From Deltaproteobacteria bacterium (lineage in GTDB: Bacteria > Desulfobacterota > BSN033 > UBA1163): 9,159 bases of DNA. The translations under genes and the position numbers were made by a program. Shown here piece after piece: positions 1 to 7,633 of the stretch. The notes beneath the pieces are model-generated. The model did no database searches. It was not told the DNA's origin and worked only from the letters and a program-made list of their open reading frames with translations. The stretch covers positions 1 to 9,159 of the forward strand of contig VGSD01000081.1 in NCBI GenBank assembly GCA_016875155.1. Reading direction: 5' to 3'. The first letter of the stretch is position 1, and each line of letters starts with the position of its first letter.

Positions 1-1566
1 AGCCCCCTAACCGGTGGTTACGGCGATGGGAATATCGGAACGATGGCATCCGTCCATCTGAGAAAAGCAGGCTATGATGTCGTGGTGGTTGAAGGGAGAT
101 CTGAGAAACCCTGCATCCTACTCATCGAGGATGATAAGGTGAAGATCGTTGAATCCCCCGAACTATGGGGAAAAAATACTTTTGAGGCTCAGGACCTTCT
201 TGAGAAGAAGTACGGGAAGAACTCCGGAATCCTTCTGACAGGCCCTGCAGGAGAAAATCTCATCCCCATTTCAACGGTCATGTCCCAGCGGGGAAGGGCC
301 GGGGGACGGCCTGGCATGGGCGCCGTGATGGGATCGAAGCATTTGAAAGCCGTCGTCATCAAAGGGACTGGAAATATTTCTAACTTTGACGACCCTAAGC
401 TGAAAGAACTTGTCAAAAAGGGATATGAGGAGATTAAAGGAAAGGAGAGTTTTGATTTCTGGATGCGCCAGGGGACGATGCAGGCGTTTGAGTGGTGTAA
501 CGAGAACGGTTGCCTTCCGACTTACAATTTCAAAGAAGGGGTCTTTGAATTTGCAAAAGAGATGGATGGCTATGTCTTGGAAAAGCTCCATGTTGGTCGG
601 AAGGGTTGTCCCATGTGCAGTATGCAATGTGGCCATGTGATCAAGGATTCCGAGGATCAGCAGGCAGAATTGGATTATGAAAACGTCGGAATGCTTGGCC
701 CCAATATTGGCTTAAAAAGCCTTCCCCAAGTGGCCCTGCTCAACCGGATGGCTGACGAATGGGGTTTGGATACGATCTCTCTGGGAAGCGGTATCGGTTT
801 TCTCATGGAAGCCTCGGAAAAAGGGTTGATCAAGGAGAATATCCGATGGGGAGATTTTAAGGCGGCCCAAAAACTCGTTCAAGAGATTGGAAAGGGAGAA
901 GGGATAGGAGCTCTGGTATCAAAGGGAGTGAAGGCTGCCTCAGAGGTGATTGGAAAAGGTTCGCATCGCTGGGCTATGCATGTGAAGGGATTAGAGATTT
1001 CGGCTTATAACTGCCATGCCTGTCCAGGGATGGCGCTCTCTTTTGGAACCTCTCCCATCGGTGCTTCCCACAAAGATGCCTGGATCATTTCATGGGAAAT
1101 ATCGACGGATCGGTTCTCCTATAACAAAGAAAAGGTTCAAAAATTGATCGAGTTTCAGAGACTTCGGGGAGGTTTTTTTGAGTCGGCAACGGTCTGCCGG
1201 CTCCCATGGGTCGAAGTGAGTTTTGGACTCCGTTGGTATCCGGAATATCTTCACGCTATTACTGGAAATCGTATGGAATGGGAAGATCTTTATAAGATTG
1301 GAGATCGCATCTATCATTTGATGCGGGCTTACTGGAAGAGAGAAATTCCTCAGTTCGGCCGAACGTGGGATCGCCCGCCGGAGCGGTGGTTTGAAGAACC
1401 TCATTCTCAGGGTAAGATGAAGGGGATGAAGATTGACAGTGAAAAATATGAAGAGATGCTCTCCTATTATTATGAACTCCGGGGATGGGACGAAAATGGG
1501 ATTCCCCGTAAAGAAACACTCGACGCTGCCGGATTGAAGGGAGTATCCAAAGAGATGATGGGGTAA
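1..1566 (+). CDS. Aldehyde:ferredoxin oxidoreductase family protein (5' end outside the window)
   Basis: The reading frame is open from base 1, so the gene is cut by the window edge. 521 residues are visible against roughly 600-640 for the family, so about 100 N-terminal residues are missing. AOR enzymes oxidise aldehydes to acids, or reduce acids, with ferredoxin, using a tungsten (or Mo) bis-pyranopterin centre and one 4Fe-4S cluster in the cytoplasm. Seen here (numbering from base 1): the SPLTGG...G N-domain motif at the very start, the AGGRPGMGAVMGSKHLKAV pterin-binding region near residues 95-115, cluster ligands C203, C206 and C210 (CxxCxxxC), and a fourth Cys, C399, in ATVCRLPW. The usual DPRG segment is replaced by YNCHACPG (336-343), which suggests a subfamily apart from classical archaeal AOR; the substrate cannot be told. 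The C-terminus (RPPERWF, then ELRGWDENGIPR) is intact. The MoaD-like gene downstream fits cofactor supply. Confidence 0.93.
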   Translation, partial: SPLTGGYGDGNIGTMASVHLRKAGYDVVVVEGRSEKPCILLIEDDKVKIVESPELWGKNTFEAQDLLEKKYGKNSGILLTGPAGENLIPISTVMSQRGRAGGRPGMGAVMGSKHLKAVVIKGTGNISNFDDPKLKELVKKGYEEIKGKESFDFWMRQGTMQAFEWCNENGCLPTYNFKEGVFEFAKEMDGYVLEKLHVGRKGCPMCSMQCGHVIKDSEDQQAELDYENVGMLGPNIGLKSLPQVALLNRMADEWGLDTISLGSGIGFLMEASEKGLIKENIRWGDFKAAQKLVQEIGKGEGIGALVSKGVKAASEVIGKGSHRWAMHVKGLEISAYNCHACPGMALSFGTSPIGASHKDAWIISWEISTDRFSYNKEKVQKLIEFQRLRGGFFESATVCRLPWVEVSFGLRWYPEYLHAITGNRMEWEDLYKIGDRIYHLMRAYWKREIPQFGRTWDRPPERWFEEPHSQGKMKGMKIDSEKYEEMLSYYYELRGWDENGIPRKETLDAAGLKGVSKEMMG

Positions 1567-1577
1567 GCTTCGTGTTG

Positions 1578-1754
1578 ATAAAAAGGGAGGCGAGCGTACT
1601 TACAAACCTTTACAATTGCGGATTTTTCATAATTTATGGGGAACATGCGTTGATACCCTTTGGGTACCTTTTGAATATTGCTTGAAAAGGGAGTAGCAAA
1701 CTATTTAAAGGTACCGCTTTAAAGGTTTTTCAGCACACCCGCCTCCCTTTTTGT
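1578..1754 (+). ncRNA. Candidate structured leader RNA / cis-regulatory element between AOR and the MoaD-like gene
   Basis: Nested inverted repeats fill this gap. The outer helix is 13 perfect base pairs, AAAAAGGGAGGCG (1580-1592) with CGCCTCCCTTTTT (1740-1752). A second is 9 bp, AAACCTTTA (1604-1612) with TAAAGGTTT (1720-1728). A third is 9 bp, GGTACCTTT (1663-1671) with AAAGGTACC (1707-1715). Two local hairpins compete with these: TACCC-TTT-GGGTA (1654-1666), and TTTAAAG-GTACCG-CTTTAAA (1704-1723) followed by GGTTTTT. The second one uses bases from the 3' strands of helices two and three and resembles a weak terminator. The element ends about 12 nt before the ribosome binding site of the MoaD-like gene. 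This architecture is what a riboswitch-like switch would show. A molybdenum/tungsten-cofactor-responsive RNA is an attractive idea from context but is not recognised by sequence here. A non-autonomous mobile element with terminal inverted repeats is the main alternative. Confidence 0.5.
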
Positions 1755-1764
1755 ATACGTATTA

Positions 1765-1770
1765 GTGAGG
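1765..1770 (+). promoter_or_regulatory. Ribosome binding site for the TTG-started MoaD-like gene
   Basis: GTGAGG lies five bases before a TTG codon at 1776. No ATG is available in frame at the N-terminal end of the conserved domain, so this site decides the start. Confidence 0.6.
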
Positions 1771-1775
1771 TTAAG

Positions 1776-1994
1776 TTGGCTGAACTCAAATTTTTTGGTT
1801 ACCTGTCCGACATCGTCGGCCATAGGAAAATCGACGTGAATTTAGAGAAACCCTTACGCTTAAGGGAGATGTTGCCCTCTTCATTTCCTGAAACAAATAT
1901 TATCATCCTCATCAATGAGAAAGCGGGCAGCCTCGACAGTTTGATTAAAAACGAAGACTTCGTGGTCTTGATGCCCGTTTTATCAGGAGGATAA
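1776..1994 (+). CDS. MoaD/ThiS-family sulfur-carrier protein
   Basis: A 72-residue beta-grasp (ubiquitin-like) protein of the size typical for MoaD or ThiS. It begins with an AELKFFGYLSD strand and ends in the invariant Gly-Gly tail (VVLMPVLSGG). In this family an E1-like enzyme (MoeB/ThiF type) adenylates the tail, which then becomes a thiocarboxylate that donates sulfur, for MoaD to the dithiolene of molybdopterin or tungstopterin. The TTG start is chosen because GTGAGG sits at the right distance and the domain begins immediately. It lies 209 bp after the AOR gene on the same strand, with the inverted-repeat element between them. AOR-associated MoaD-like proteins are common in anaerobes, so a role in cofactor maturation for this AOR is likely. 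ThiS or another sulfur-carrier role cannot be ruled out from sequence alone. No matching E1 or MoaE gene is in the window. Confidence 0.85.
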   Translation: MAELKFFGYLSDIVGHRKIDVNLEKPLRLREMLPSSFPETNIIILINEKAGSLDSLIKNEDFVVLMPVLSGG

Positions 1995-2047
1995 TACCCG
2001 CTCTTCTCTTTTCACCAAACTTCAGAGTTTTAATCCTGTTTGACTAC

Positions 2048-2067
2048 CTGGAGAGACTGATCTCCGG
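2048..2067 (+). other. Small hairpin after the MoaD-like gene
   Basis: CTGGAGA (2048-2054) pairs with TCTCCGG (2061-2067) with one G-T wobble, leaving a six-base loop. No T-run follows, so it is at best a weak or factor-assisted terminator, or a 3'-end protecting hairpin. Confidence 0.25.
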
Positions 2068-2145
2068 ACATTCCTTCTGATAATAAACATTTCTAAAATT
2101 TTGAATTTCATGTACAATAAGGCTCACGGACGGGAGGGAGAAAGT

Positions 2146-4461
2146 ATGGAAAAAGACATGAGCCGAGAAGCCTTGGAGAAGACGGTTGTGGAACTTGAGG
2201 AGAGATTGAAGGAATATGGGCAGAAAGGGAATGAAAAAAATATCCGAGAGTTGGCCAGACGTCTTGAGAAGATTGTCGAGATGGGAGATGATGGCATCAT
2301 CGTCTTTGATGAGAATTATCGGATTGAATTTGCCAACACCGTTGCTTCCGAATTAACTGGATATCCAAAGGACAAACTGTTGGGAGTGGACTTCCGTCAT
2401 TTCCTGACGGAGAGGGATAACGGCTACCTCAACCAAATGCACTCAGATGTAGGCGAGGATGAGAGCAAGCGGGTCTGCACGGAAATGGAGGTGCTGACAG
2501 CAAAAGGGCTGAAGAAAGATGTGGAGATCTGCATCACCATCTCGAAGGGGGAAGGGGAAAAAATGAAGACCTATGCCTACCTGAGAGATATTACGGAACA
2601 AAAGGGGATGGCAAGGGAGATCCGTGAGGCGACCAAGCAATTCGAGAAGATTGCTGAGATGGGGGACGATGGGATCATCGTCTTCGACGAAGAATCCAAA
2701 ATCGAATTTGCCAACCAGATGGCGACTGAGATCCTGGGCATCCCGAAAGATCAGGTCCTCGGCAAGGAATTTTTCTCTTTGATCGGTAAAAGGGATGAGG
2801 AGTTTCTTGAAGAGATGGTGATGCGAGGCGAAGGCGTCGGACAGAAGGTCTGTATTGAGATGCCTATTCAGCCCCCCTCAGGACAGACAAAAGAGACAGA
2901 GGTCTGCATTGCTCCCACCCGCTCGGAGGACGGATGGATCAAGACCTATGCCTATATCCGGGATATCACAGAGCGGAAGAGGTTTGAAAAGGAACTCAAA
3001 GAATCGGAAGAAAAGTATCGTAACCTTTTCGAAAGGGTCCAACATGGTCTTTTCATCAGCACCAGGGAGGGTCGGTTTCTTGACTGTAATCAAGCCATGG
3101 CAGAGATGGCGGGATACAATGATAAAGAGGAGTTTTTAAAAATCGATATTGCAAGGGATCTCTACGTGAATAAGGAAGACCGCAGGAAATTTCAAAGGTT
3201 GATTGAAGAACAGGGGTTTGTTAAAGACCTGGAGGTAGAGTTTAAGAAGAAGAGTGGTGAGAGGATCACCGTTCTACTCACCGCCCATGTGAAAAGGGAC
3301 GAAAAAGGGGAGGTTGTCGGATACGAAGGGCTCAATATTGACATCTCCGAACGGAAGAGGATGGAGAGGGAATTGAAAGAGGCCAATGAGTTCTTCATGA
3401 ATCTGATCGAAAGCTCAGTGGATGGAATCATTGCCGCTGACATGAAAGGAAATATCTTTATCTTTAATAAAGGGGCGGAAACCCTTAGCGGATACAAGGC
3501 TGAAGAGGTGATCGGAAAGATTCACATCACGAAGATCTACCCCGAAGGGGTGGCCAAAGAGATTATGGAAAAACTCCGGAGTACCGAATTCGGTGGAACA
3601 GGAAAATTCACTCCAACTCAGCTTAATGTCATCAATAAAAATGGAGAGGAGATTCCCATCCAGCTTTCTGCTGCTTTGATTTATGATGGGACCGGAAAAG
3701 AAGTGGCGAGCGTAGGAATTTTTACTGATCTAAGACCCCGATTGAAGATGGAGAAAGATCTCCAGGAGATTGAGCAGGCACTGCTCCAATCAGAAAAGCT
3801 GGCCGCCATGGGAAGGCTCACCTCGCAGATCGCCCATGAATTGAACAATCCCATCTATGGAATTATGAATACCCTAGATCTCCTTAAAACCGAAATCCCT
3901 CCAGAGAGCAAACGGCGAAGGATCCTGGAACTTTCTCTTTCCGAAACCCACAGGCTTACCGAGATGCTTCGAAATATGCTCAGTTTCTCAAAGCCCGAAG
4001 AGGAGGTGCGGCGGCCTGTCAATATAAATGAGTTGATTGAGGGGATTCTTCTGATCATGGATAAACAGATGCAGGAAGCCAATGTCAAAGTAAAGACCTA
4101 CTTCGACGAAAAAATTCCGCAAGTGATGGCTTCAATGAACCAGATGAGACAGGTGATGCTCAACATGGTTAAGAATGCCAAGGAGGCGATGCCCAAGGGG
4201 GGAACCCTTATCGTTGGAACAAGAAGAGAAAAGGATAAAGTCATGATCCATATTCGGGACACGGGGGTGGGGATTCCGGAAGAGAGTCAGGCAAAAATCT
4301 TCGAAGCCTTTTTCACAACGAAACAGAAAGTCAAAGGGGTGGGGTTAGGCCTCTCGGTCTGTTATGGGATCATCAAAAGTCACGGCGGAGAGATCAAGGT
4401 CGAAAGCGGAGAGGGAAAAGGAACCCACTTCACCATCAGCTTACCCATTCAACTTTCATAA
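2146..4461 (+). CDS. Cytoplasmic four-PAS sensor histidine kinase (HisKA/HATPase_c)
   Basis: 771 residues from the ATG at 2146, chosen over upstream TTG/ATG codons because GGGAGGGAG (2132-2140) precedes it closely. There is no signal peptide or membrane segment, so it senses an internal signal. Order: short coiled coil (about 5-38), PAS1 (40-152), PAS2 (166-277), PAS3 (290-405), PAS4 (416-530), HisKA with phospho-acceptor His564 in AHELNNP, and the HATPase_c domain with N-box Asn677, G1 box DTGVGIP starting at Asp705, FEAFFTTK, and G2 box GVGLG (731-735). All catalytic boxes are intact. The HELNNP H-box is of the NtrB/ZraS-like type, whose partners are often NtrC-type regulators. PAS1 and PAS2 are a recognisable duplication, and each carries two Cys at equal spacing (C111/C129 and C236/C254). 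No response regulator is adjacent, so it is an orphan here; the signal is unknown. Confidence 0.95.
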   Translation: MEKDMSREALEKTVVELEERLKEYGQKGNEKNIRELARRLEKIVEMGDDGIIVFDENYRIEFANTVASELTGYPKDKLLGVDFRHFLTERDNGYLNQMHSDVGEDESKRVCTEMEVLTAKGLKKDVEICITISKGEGEKMKTYAYLRDITEQKGMAREIREATKQFEKIAEMGDDGIIVFDEESKIEFANQMATEILGIPKDQVLGKEFFSLIGKRDEEFLEEMVMRGEGVGQKVCIEMPIQPPSGQTKETEVCIAPTRSEDGWIKTYAYIRDITERKRFEKELKESEEKYRNLFERVQHGLFISTREGRFLDCNQAMAEMAGYNDKEEFLKIDIARDLYVNKEDRRKFQRLIEEQGFVKDLEVEFKKKSGERITVLLTAHVKRDEKGEVVGYEGLNIDISERKRMERELKEANEFFMNLIESSVDGIIAADMKGNIFIFNKGAETLSGYKAEEVIGKIHITKIYPEGVAKEIMEKLRSTEFGGTGKFTPTQLNVINKNGEEIPIQLSAALIYDGTGKEVASVGIFTDLRPRLKMEKDLQEIEQALLQSEKLAAMGRLTSQIAHELNNPIYGIMNTLDLLKTEIPPESKRRRILELSLSETHRLTEMLRNMLSFSKPEEEVRRPVNINELIEGILLIMDKQMQEANVKVKTYFDEKIPQVMASMNQMRQVMLNMVKNAKEAMPKGGTLIVGTRREKDKVMIHIRDTGVGIPEESQAKIFEAFFTTKQKVKGVGLGLSVCYGIIKSHGGEIKVESGEGKGTHFTISLPIQLS

Positions 4462-4585
4462 CCCTTTCTTCTTTTGAATTCGGAAGGGACATTTCAAGTT
4501 ACCTCACCATTACAAGAAAATTTGTATAAATAGACGATCCATCATTGCTTCAATTTGGTTTTCATGAATGGTTGAAGATGATCAT

Positions 4586-4591
4586 TATAAT
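4586..4591 (+). promoter_or_regulatory. acs: Possible -10 box upstream of acetyl-CoA synthetase
   Basis: A perfect TATAAT hexamer lies 62 bases before the chosen ATG in an A/T-rich 192-bp gap. The best -35-like hexamer, TTCATG at 4561, is 19 bases away and poor, so the call rests on the -10 alone. Confidence 0.3.
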
Positions 4592-4653
4592 GTTTTATAT
4601 TGAAGTCCTATAGAGTTTTACGTGTTTTGGAGAAAGAAAGGGGGTTTTTTAGG

Positions 4654-6621
4654 ATGGCAGAAAAGAGGACTGTTTCTATGAAAGAGGATGCGGTTTTTAT
4701 GCCTCCAGAAGGGATGAAATTGAAAGCCTACATCAAGAGTATGGAGGAATATAAAAGGATATATCAGAGGTCGATCGAAGATCCAGAAGGATTTTGGGGA
4801 GAGTTAGGGGAAGAACTCGACTGGTATAAGAGATGGGATAAAGTTTTAGAATATGACTTCAATAAACCGGAAATCAAATGGTTCATCGATGGAAAATTGA
4901 ATGCAAGTTATAACTGTCTTGATCGGCACCTCAGCAGCTGGAGAAGCAATAAGGTTGCTCTCATTTGGCAGGGGGAACCTCTTGAGGAGAATAGAATCTT
5001 CACCTACCAACAGCTCCATTACCATGTCTGTAAATTTGCAAATGTCTTGAAGAAGTTTGGTGTAAAAAAGGGGGACCGAGTCTCCATCTATCTGCCGATG
5101 ATCCCTGAACTTCCTATGGCGATGCTCGCCTGCGCGAGAATAGGGGCCATTCATAATGTCGTCTTCGGTGGATTCAGTTCAGAAGCCCTTCGAGATAGGA
5201 TCAATGATTGTGGCTCCAAGATCCTAATCACGGCAGACGCCTCTTACCGAGGTGGACGAATCGTCCAGAACAAGGTGAATGCCAATGAAGCCCTGAAGGA
5301 TTGTCCTGGGGTGGAGAAGGTGATTGTCGTCAAGAGATTAGGAATGGATGTCCCCTTTGATAAGGAGAGAGATGTATGGTGGCATGAGGAGATGGCGAAG
5401 GAAGATATCAAGCTTCACTGTGAACCGGCCGTCATGGATGCAGAGGATATCCTCTTTATTCTCTATACCAGTGGGAGCACAGGAAAGCCTAAAGGGGTCA
5501 TCCATACAACAGGAGGATATCTTCTCTTTGTCCATCAAACTCTGAAATGGGTCTTCGACATCAAGGAAGAGGATGTCTTTTTCTGCACGGCAGATATCGG
5601 GTGGGTGACCGGCCACAGCTATGTCGTTTATGGGCCACTCGCCATGGGTGCAACGACCCTGATGTTTGAGGGGGTACCGACCTATCCTCATCCTGATCGA
5701 TTCTGGGAGATTGTGGAGAGGTATAAGGTAAGCGTCTTCTATACCGCACCCACTGCGATCCGCGCATTGATGAAAGAAGGAGAAGGATGGGTGAAGAGGA
5801 GAGGGGTCTCGAGTTTGAGGATCCTGGGTTCCGTGGGCGAGCCGATCAATCCGGAGGCTTGGAGATGGTATTATAAGCATGTCTGCCAGGAAAGGTGTCC
5901 GATCATGGATACCTGGTGGCAGACAGAAACAGGTGGATTTTTGATCAGCCCTCTGCCCATCACCCCTCTCAAGCCCGGCTCAGCTACCTTTCCCTTCCCT
6001 GGTGTTGAACCTAAAATTTTAAAAGAGGATGGAACCGAATGTGATTTGGAAGAAGGAGGCTCACTTGTCATTGCTCGACCATGGCCAGGGATGCTACGGG
6101 GCTTCTGGAACGATCCTGAAAAGAAGAGGTTTAAAGATACATACTTTTCGATTTTCCCGGGTTACTATTTCACAGGCGATGGGGCGAAGAAAGACAAAGA
6201 CGGTTATTTTTGGCTTATGGGAAGAATCGATGATGTGATCAATGTTTCCGGACATCGAATAGGAACGGCTGAAGTGGAGAGTGCCTTGGTCTCTCATCTT
6301 TCAGTCGCTGAAGCAGCCGTCATTGGTATTCCCCACGAGATTAAAGGGCAAGGGATCTATGCCTTTGTTACCTTGAAGAGCGGAATAAAAGGGACCGAGG
6401 AGTTAAGGAAAGAGCTTCTTGCCCATGTCAGGAAGGTTATTGGTCCAATTGCTACACCAGATAAACTCCAATTTGCAGATGTCCTTCCCAAGACGAGAAG
6501 CGGAAAGATCATGAGAAGGATTCTGAGAAAGATTGCAGAAGGGAAGATCGAGCAATTAGGCGACACCTCCACCCTCGTCGATCCCAGCGTCGTGATCCAG
6601 CTCGCTGGAGAGAGAGTATAA
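4654..6621 (+). CDS. acs: Acetyl-CoA synthetase (AMP-forming acetate:CoA ligase)
   Basis: 655 residues from the ATG at 4654 (GGGGG at 4640-4644 as ribosome binding site; an ATG at 4678 is an alternative), matching the usual 650 or so. The enzyme converts acetate, ATP and CoA to acetyl-CoA, AMP and PPi through an acetyl-adenylate. Seen: the adenylate-forming P-loop [10 protein letters not shown] (272-281), [33 protein letters not shown], the hinge [14 protein letters not shown], and PKTRSGK with Lys618, the residue whose acetylation inactivates the Salmonella enzyme. The Val of GSVGEP and the Trp of [10 protein letters not shown] are the acetate-pocket residues known from Salmonella Acs, so acetate rather than propionate is the likely substrate. 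It follows the histidine kinase by 192 bp and is probably transcribed separately. No acetyltransferase or sirtuin gene is clearly recognised in the window. Confidence 0.97.
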   Translation: MAEKRTVSMKEDAVFMPPEGMKLKAYIKSMEEYKRIYQRSIEDPEGFWGELGEELDWYKRWDKVLEYDFNKPEIKWFIDGKLNASYNCLDRHLSSWRSNKVALIWQGEPLEENRIFTYQQLHYHVCKFANVLKKFGVKKGDRVSIYLPMIPELPMAMLACARIGAIHNVVFGGFSSEALRDRINDCGSKILITADASYRGGRIVQNKVNANEALKDCPGVEKVIVVKRLGMDVPFDKERDVWWHEEMAKEDIKLHCEPAVMDAEDILFILYTSGSTGKPKGVIHTTGGYLLFVHQTLKWVFDIKEEDVFFCTADIGWVTGHSYVVYGPLAMGATTLMFEGVPTYPHPDRFWEIVERYKVSVFYTAPTAIRALMKEGEGWVKRRGVSSLRILGSVGEPINPEAWRWYYKHVCQERCPIMDTWWQTETGGFLISPLPITPLKPGSATFPFPGVEPKILKEDGTECDLEEGGSLVIARPWPGMLRGFWNDPEKKRFKDTYFSIFPGYYFTGDGAKKDKDGYFWLMGRIDDVINVSGHRIGTAEVESALVSHLSVAEAAVIGIPHEIKGQGIYAFVTLKSGIKGTEELRKELLAHVRKVIGPIATPDKLQFADVLPKTRSGKIMRRILRKIAEGKIEQLGDTSTLVDPSVVIQLAGERV

Positions 6622-6691
6622 TTATCTCCTCGCCGAGGGTATATCGTTCATTTACCGTAAGCATTGTTTCGGTGAATCGATAAAAATGACG

Positions 6692-6740
6692 GATAACCGA
6701 GTACTTACTTGCCCATGAGCAAGTAAGCGGCTCGGTTATC
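6692..6740. repeat. Long imperfect hairpin between acs and the 266-residue gene
   Basis: GATAACCGAG (6692-6701) pairs with CTCGGTTATC (6731-6740), and inside it CTTACTTGC (6704-6712) pairs with GCAAGTAAG (6719-6727) around the six-base loop CCATGA. The two perfect helices of 10 and 9 bp are separated only by a 2x3 internal loop. No T-run follows on the plus strand; read on the minus strand, CGTCATTTTTAT follows, so a terminator in that direction is conceivable although no minus-strand gene ends here. It ends 16 bases before the next start codon. It may be an RNA processing or stability signal, a protein-binding operator or a dispersed repeat. Confidence 0.6.
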
Positions 6741-6756
6741 GGAATTTGGTGGGCTG

Positions 6757-7557
6757 ATGACCTTCTCGATAGCGAAGCTGACCAGACTTCCAAAAGAAGA
6801 GAGGAATCAAATCTATCTTCAGCTCGTCCCCCCCTCCCTCTTTACAAGGTTTCTGATCGATCCGAAGACATTGTTAAACTCCTATGGTGAGCATGTCGTT
6901 ACCGGCATCTTTCCTCTTGACGAGAATTTTAGTTGTATTGAGGTGAGGCATAGAACAGGAGATAAGGACTGCATCTTCTCCTGTCAGATCTCCCTGGAGG
7001 CTTTTATGCAGAGCCTTCATCTTGACTTTATCATCATCAATGATCCAGGGTCGGAGAGGTTTCATATCGATGTCGATGAAGAGGGAAAAGATACGTTTTT
7101 CGGTTCACGAACAAGGAATATCTCTCAGGAGGTCAGAGCCATGGAATCAGGTCTTGCCCCGGGGATGGTCAAGAAAGGGTTGAGGCTCATGAAAGAATTT
7201 GCCCATTGCCTGGACACATTTCTTTTCAGCATAGAATTGCAGAATATTACCACGGATGCCTTCTTCTATCATAATGCCATCCTATGGGAAAGGTATGGGT
7301 TTACTTACTTCAGAGGCGGAAAGATGATGGAGAGAATTGATCAGGAGTTTCAACCAGGAGGGATGCTTTATGAGAAATTAGACGAATCCACTCCCTTCCG
7401 ACGAAAGGGAATGGAAAAGACTGTCCGCGGAAGAAGCTGGGCCATCCATGATGGGATCTATCTCGATGCCTTTGATGAGGAGTGGGAAAGCCCGGTGATG
7501 TACAAAATCCTCGGCAAAGAATATCATGTCAACACCTTCCCAGACCAAATCTATTGA
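6757..7557 (+). CDS. Conserved-looking protein of unknown function, possibly GNAT-like
   Basis: 266 residues, no signal peptide and no membrane segment, so probably cytoplasmic. I do not recognise the family. The ATG at 6757 has only a weak GGTGGG ahead of it at close spacing, but codon use and gene direction match its neighbours. The middle (about 130-188) reads GLAPGMVKKGLRLMKEF, then a helix-like stretch, then NAILWERYGF (173-182). This recalls the acetyl-CoA loop and the Asn...Tyr-Gly-Phe segment of GNAT N-acetyltransferases, although the pyrophosphate-loop consensus is not clean. The C-terminal third contains FRRKGMEKTVRGRSWAIHDG, rich in charged and aromatic residues. It lies 135 bp after acetyl-CoA synthetase and 76 bp before the peptidase, all on one strand, which may be one transcription unit. 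A link to acetyl-CoA or to control of Acs is inference from position only. Confidence 0.8.
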   Translation: MTFSIAKLTRLPKEERNQIYLQLVPPSLFTRFLIDPKTLLNSYGEHVVTGIFPLDENFSCIEVRHRTGDKDCIFSCQISLEAFMQSLHLDFIIINDPGSERFHIDVDEEGKDTFFGSRTRNISQEVRAMESGLAPGMVKKGLRLMKEFAHCLDTFLFSIELQNITTDAFFYHNAILWERYGFTYFRGGKMMERIDQEFQPGGMLYEKLDESTPFRRKGMEKTVRGRSWAIHDGIYLDAFDEEWESPVMYKILGKEYHVNTFPDQIY

Positions 7558-7633
7558 CTATCATTGCCTCTTGTTCAACAGGCCATTGTGTGTTTCGGAA
7601 ACCATGTCTTTTAAAATCTCTTGAGGAGAACAG

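Noticed and set aside
1580..1752. Insertion of a MITE with 13-bp terminal inverted repeats
   Set aside because: No clear target-site duplication is visible (TA on the left against GTA displaced on the right), and the further nested helices fit a folded RNA better; kept only as an alternative.
2101..2145. Upstream start (TTG at 2101 or ATG at 2110) for the histidine kinase
   Set aside because: Neither has a ribosome binding site, whereas GGGAGGGAG is ideally placed for the ATG at 2146, and the extra residues match no domain.
4462..4488. CCCTTTC...GGAAGGG hairpin after the histidine kinase stop codon as a terminator
   Set aside because: The stem is seven pairs with a wobble, the loop is 13 bases, and no T-run follows, so it is not a convincing intrinsic terminator.
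4525..4530. TATAAA as an alternative -10 box for acs
   Set aside because: No acceptable -35 hexamer lies 16-18 bases upstream, and it is not a properly spaced extended -10 element.
5338..5880. A 180-residue open frame on the minus strand
   Set aside because: It lies wholly within the conserved acetyl-CoA synthetase coding sequence and its translation shows no domain-like pattern; it is a shadow frame.
6624..6644. Hairpin around CCTC-GCC-GAGG just after acs as a terminator
   Set aside because: The core is only a few pairs with a three-base loop, a mismatch below it and no T-run; too weak to annotate.
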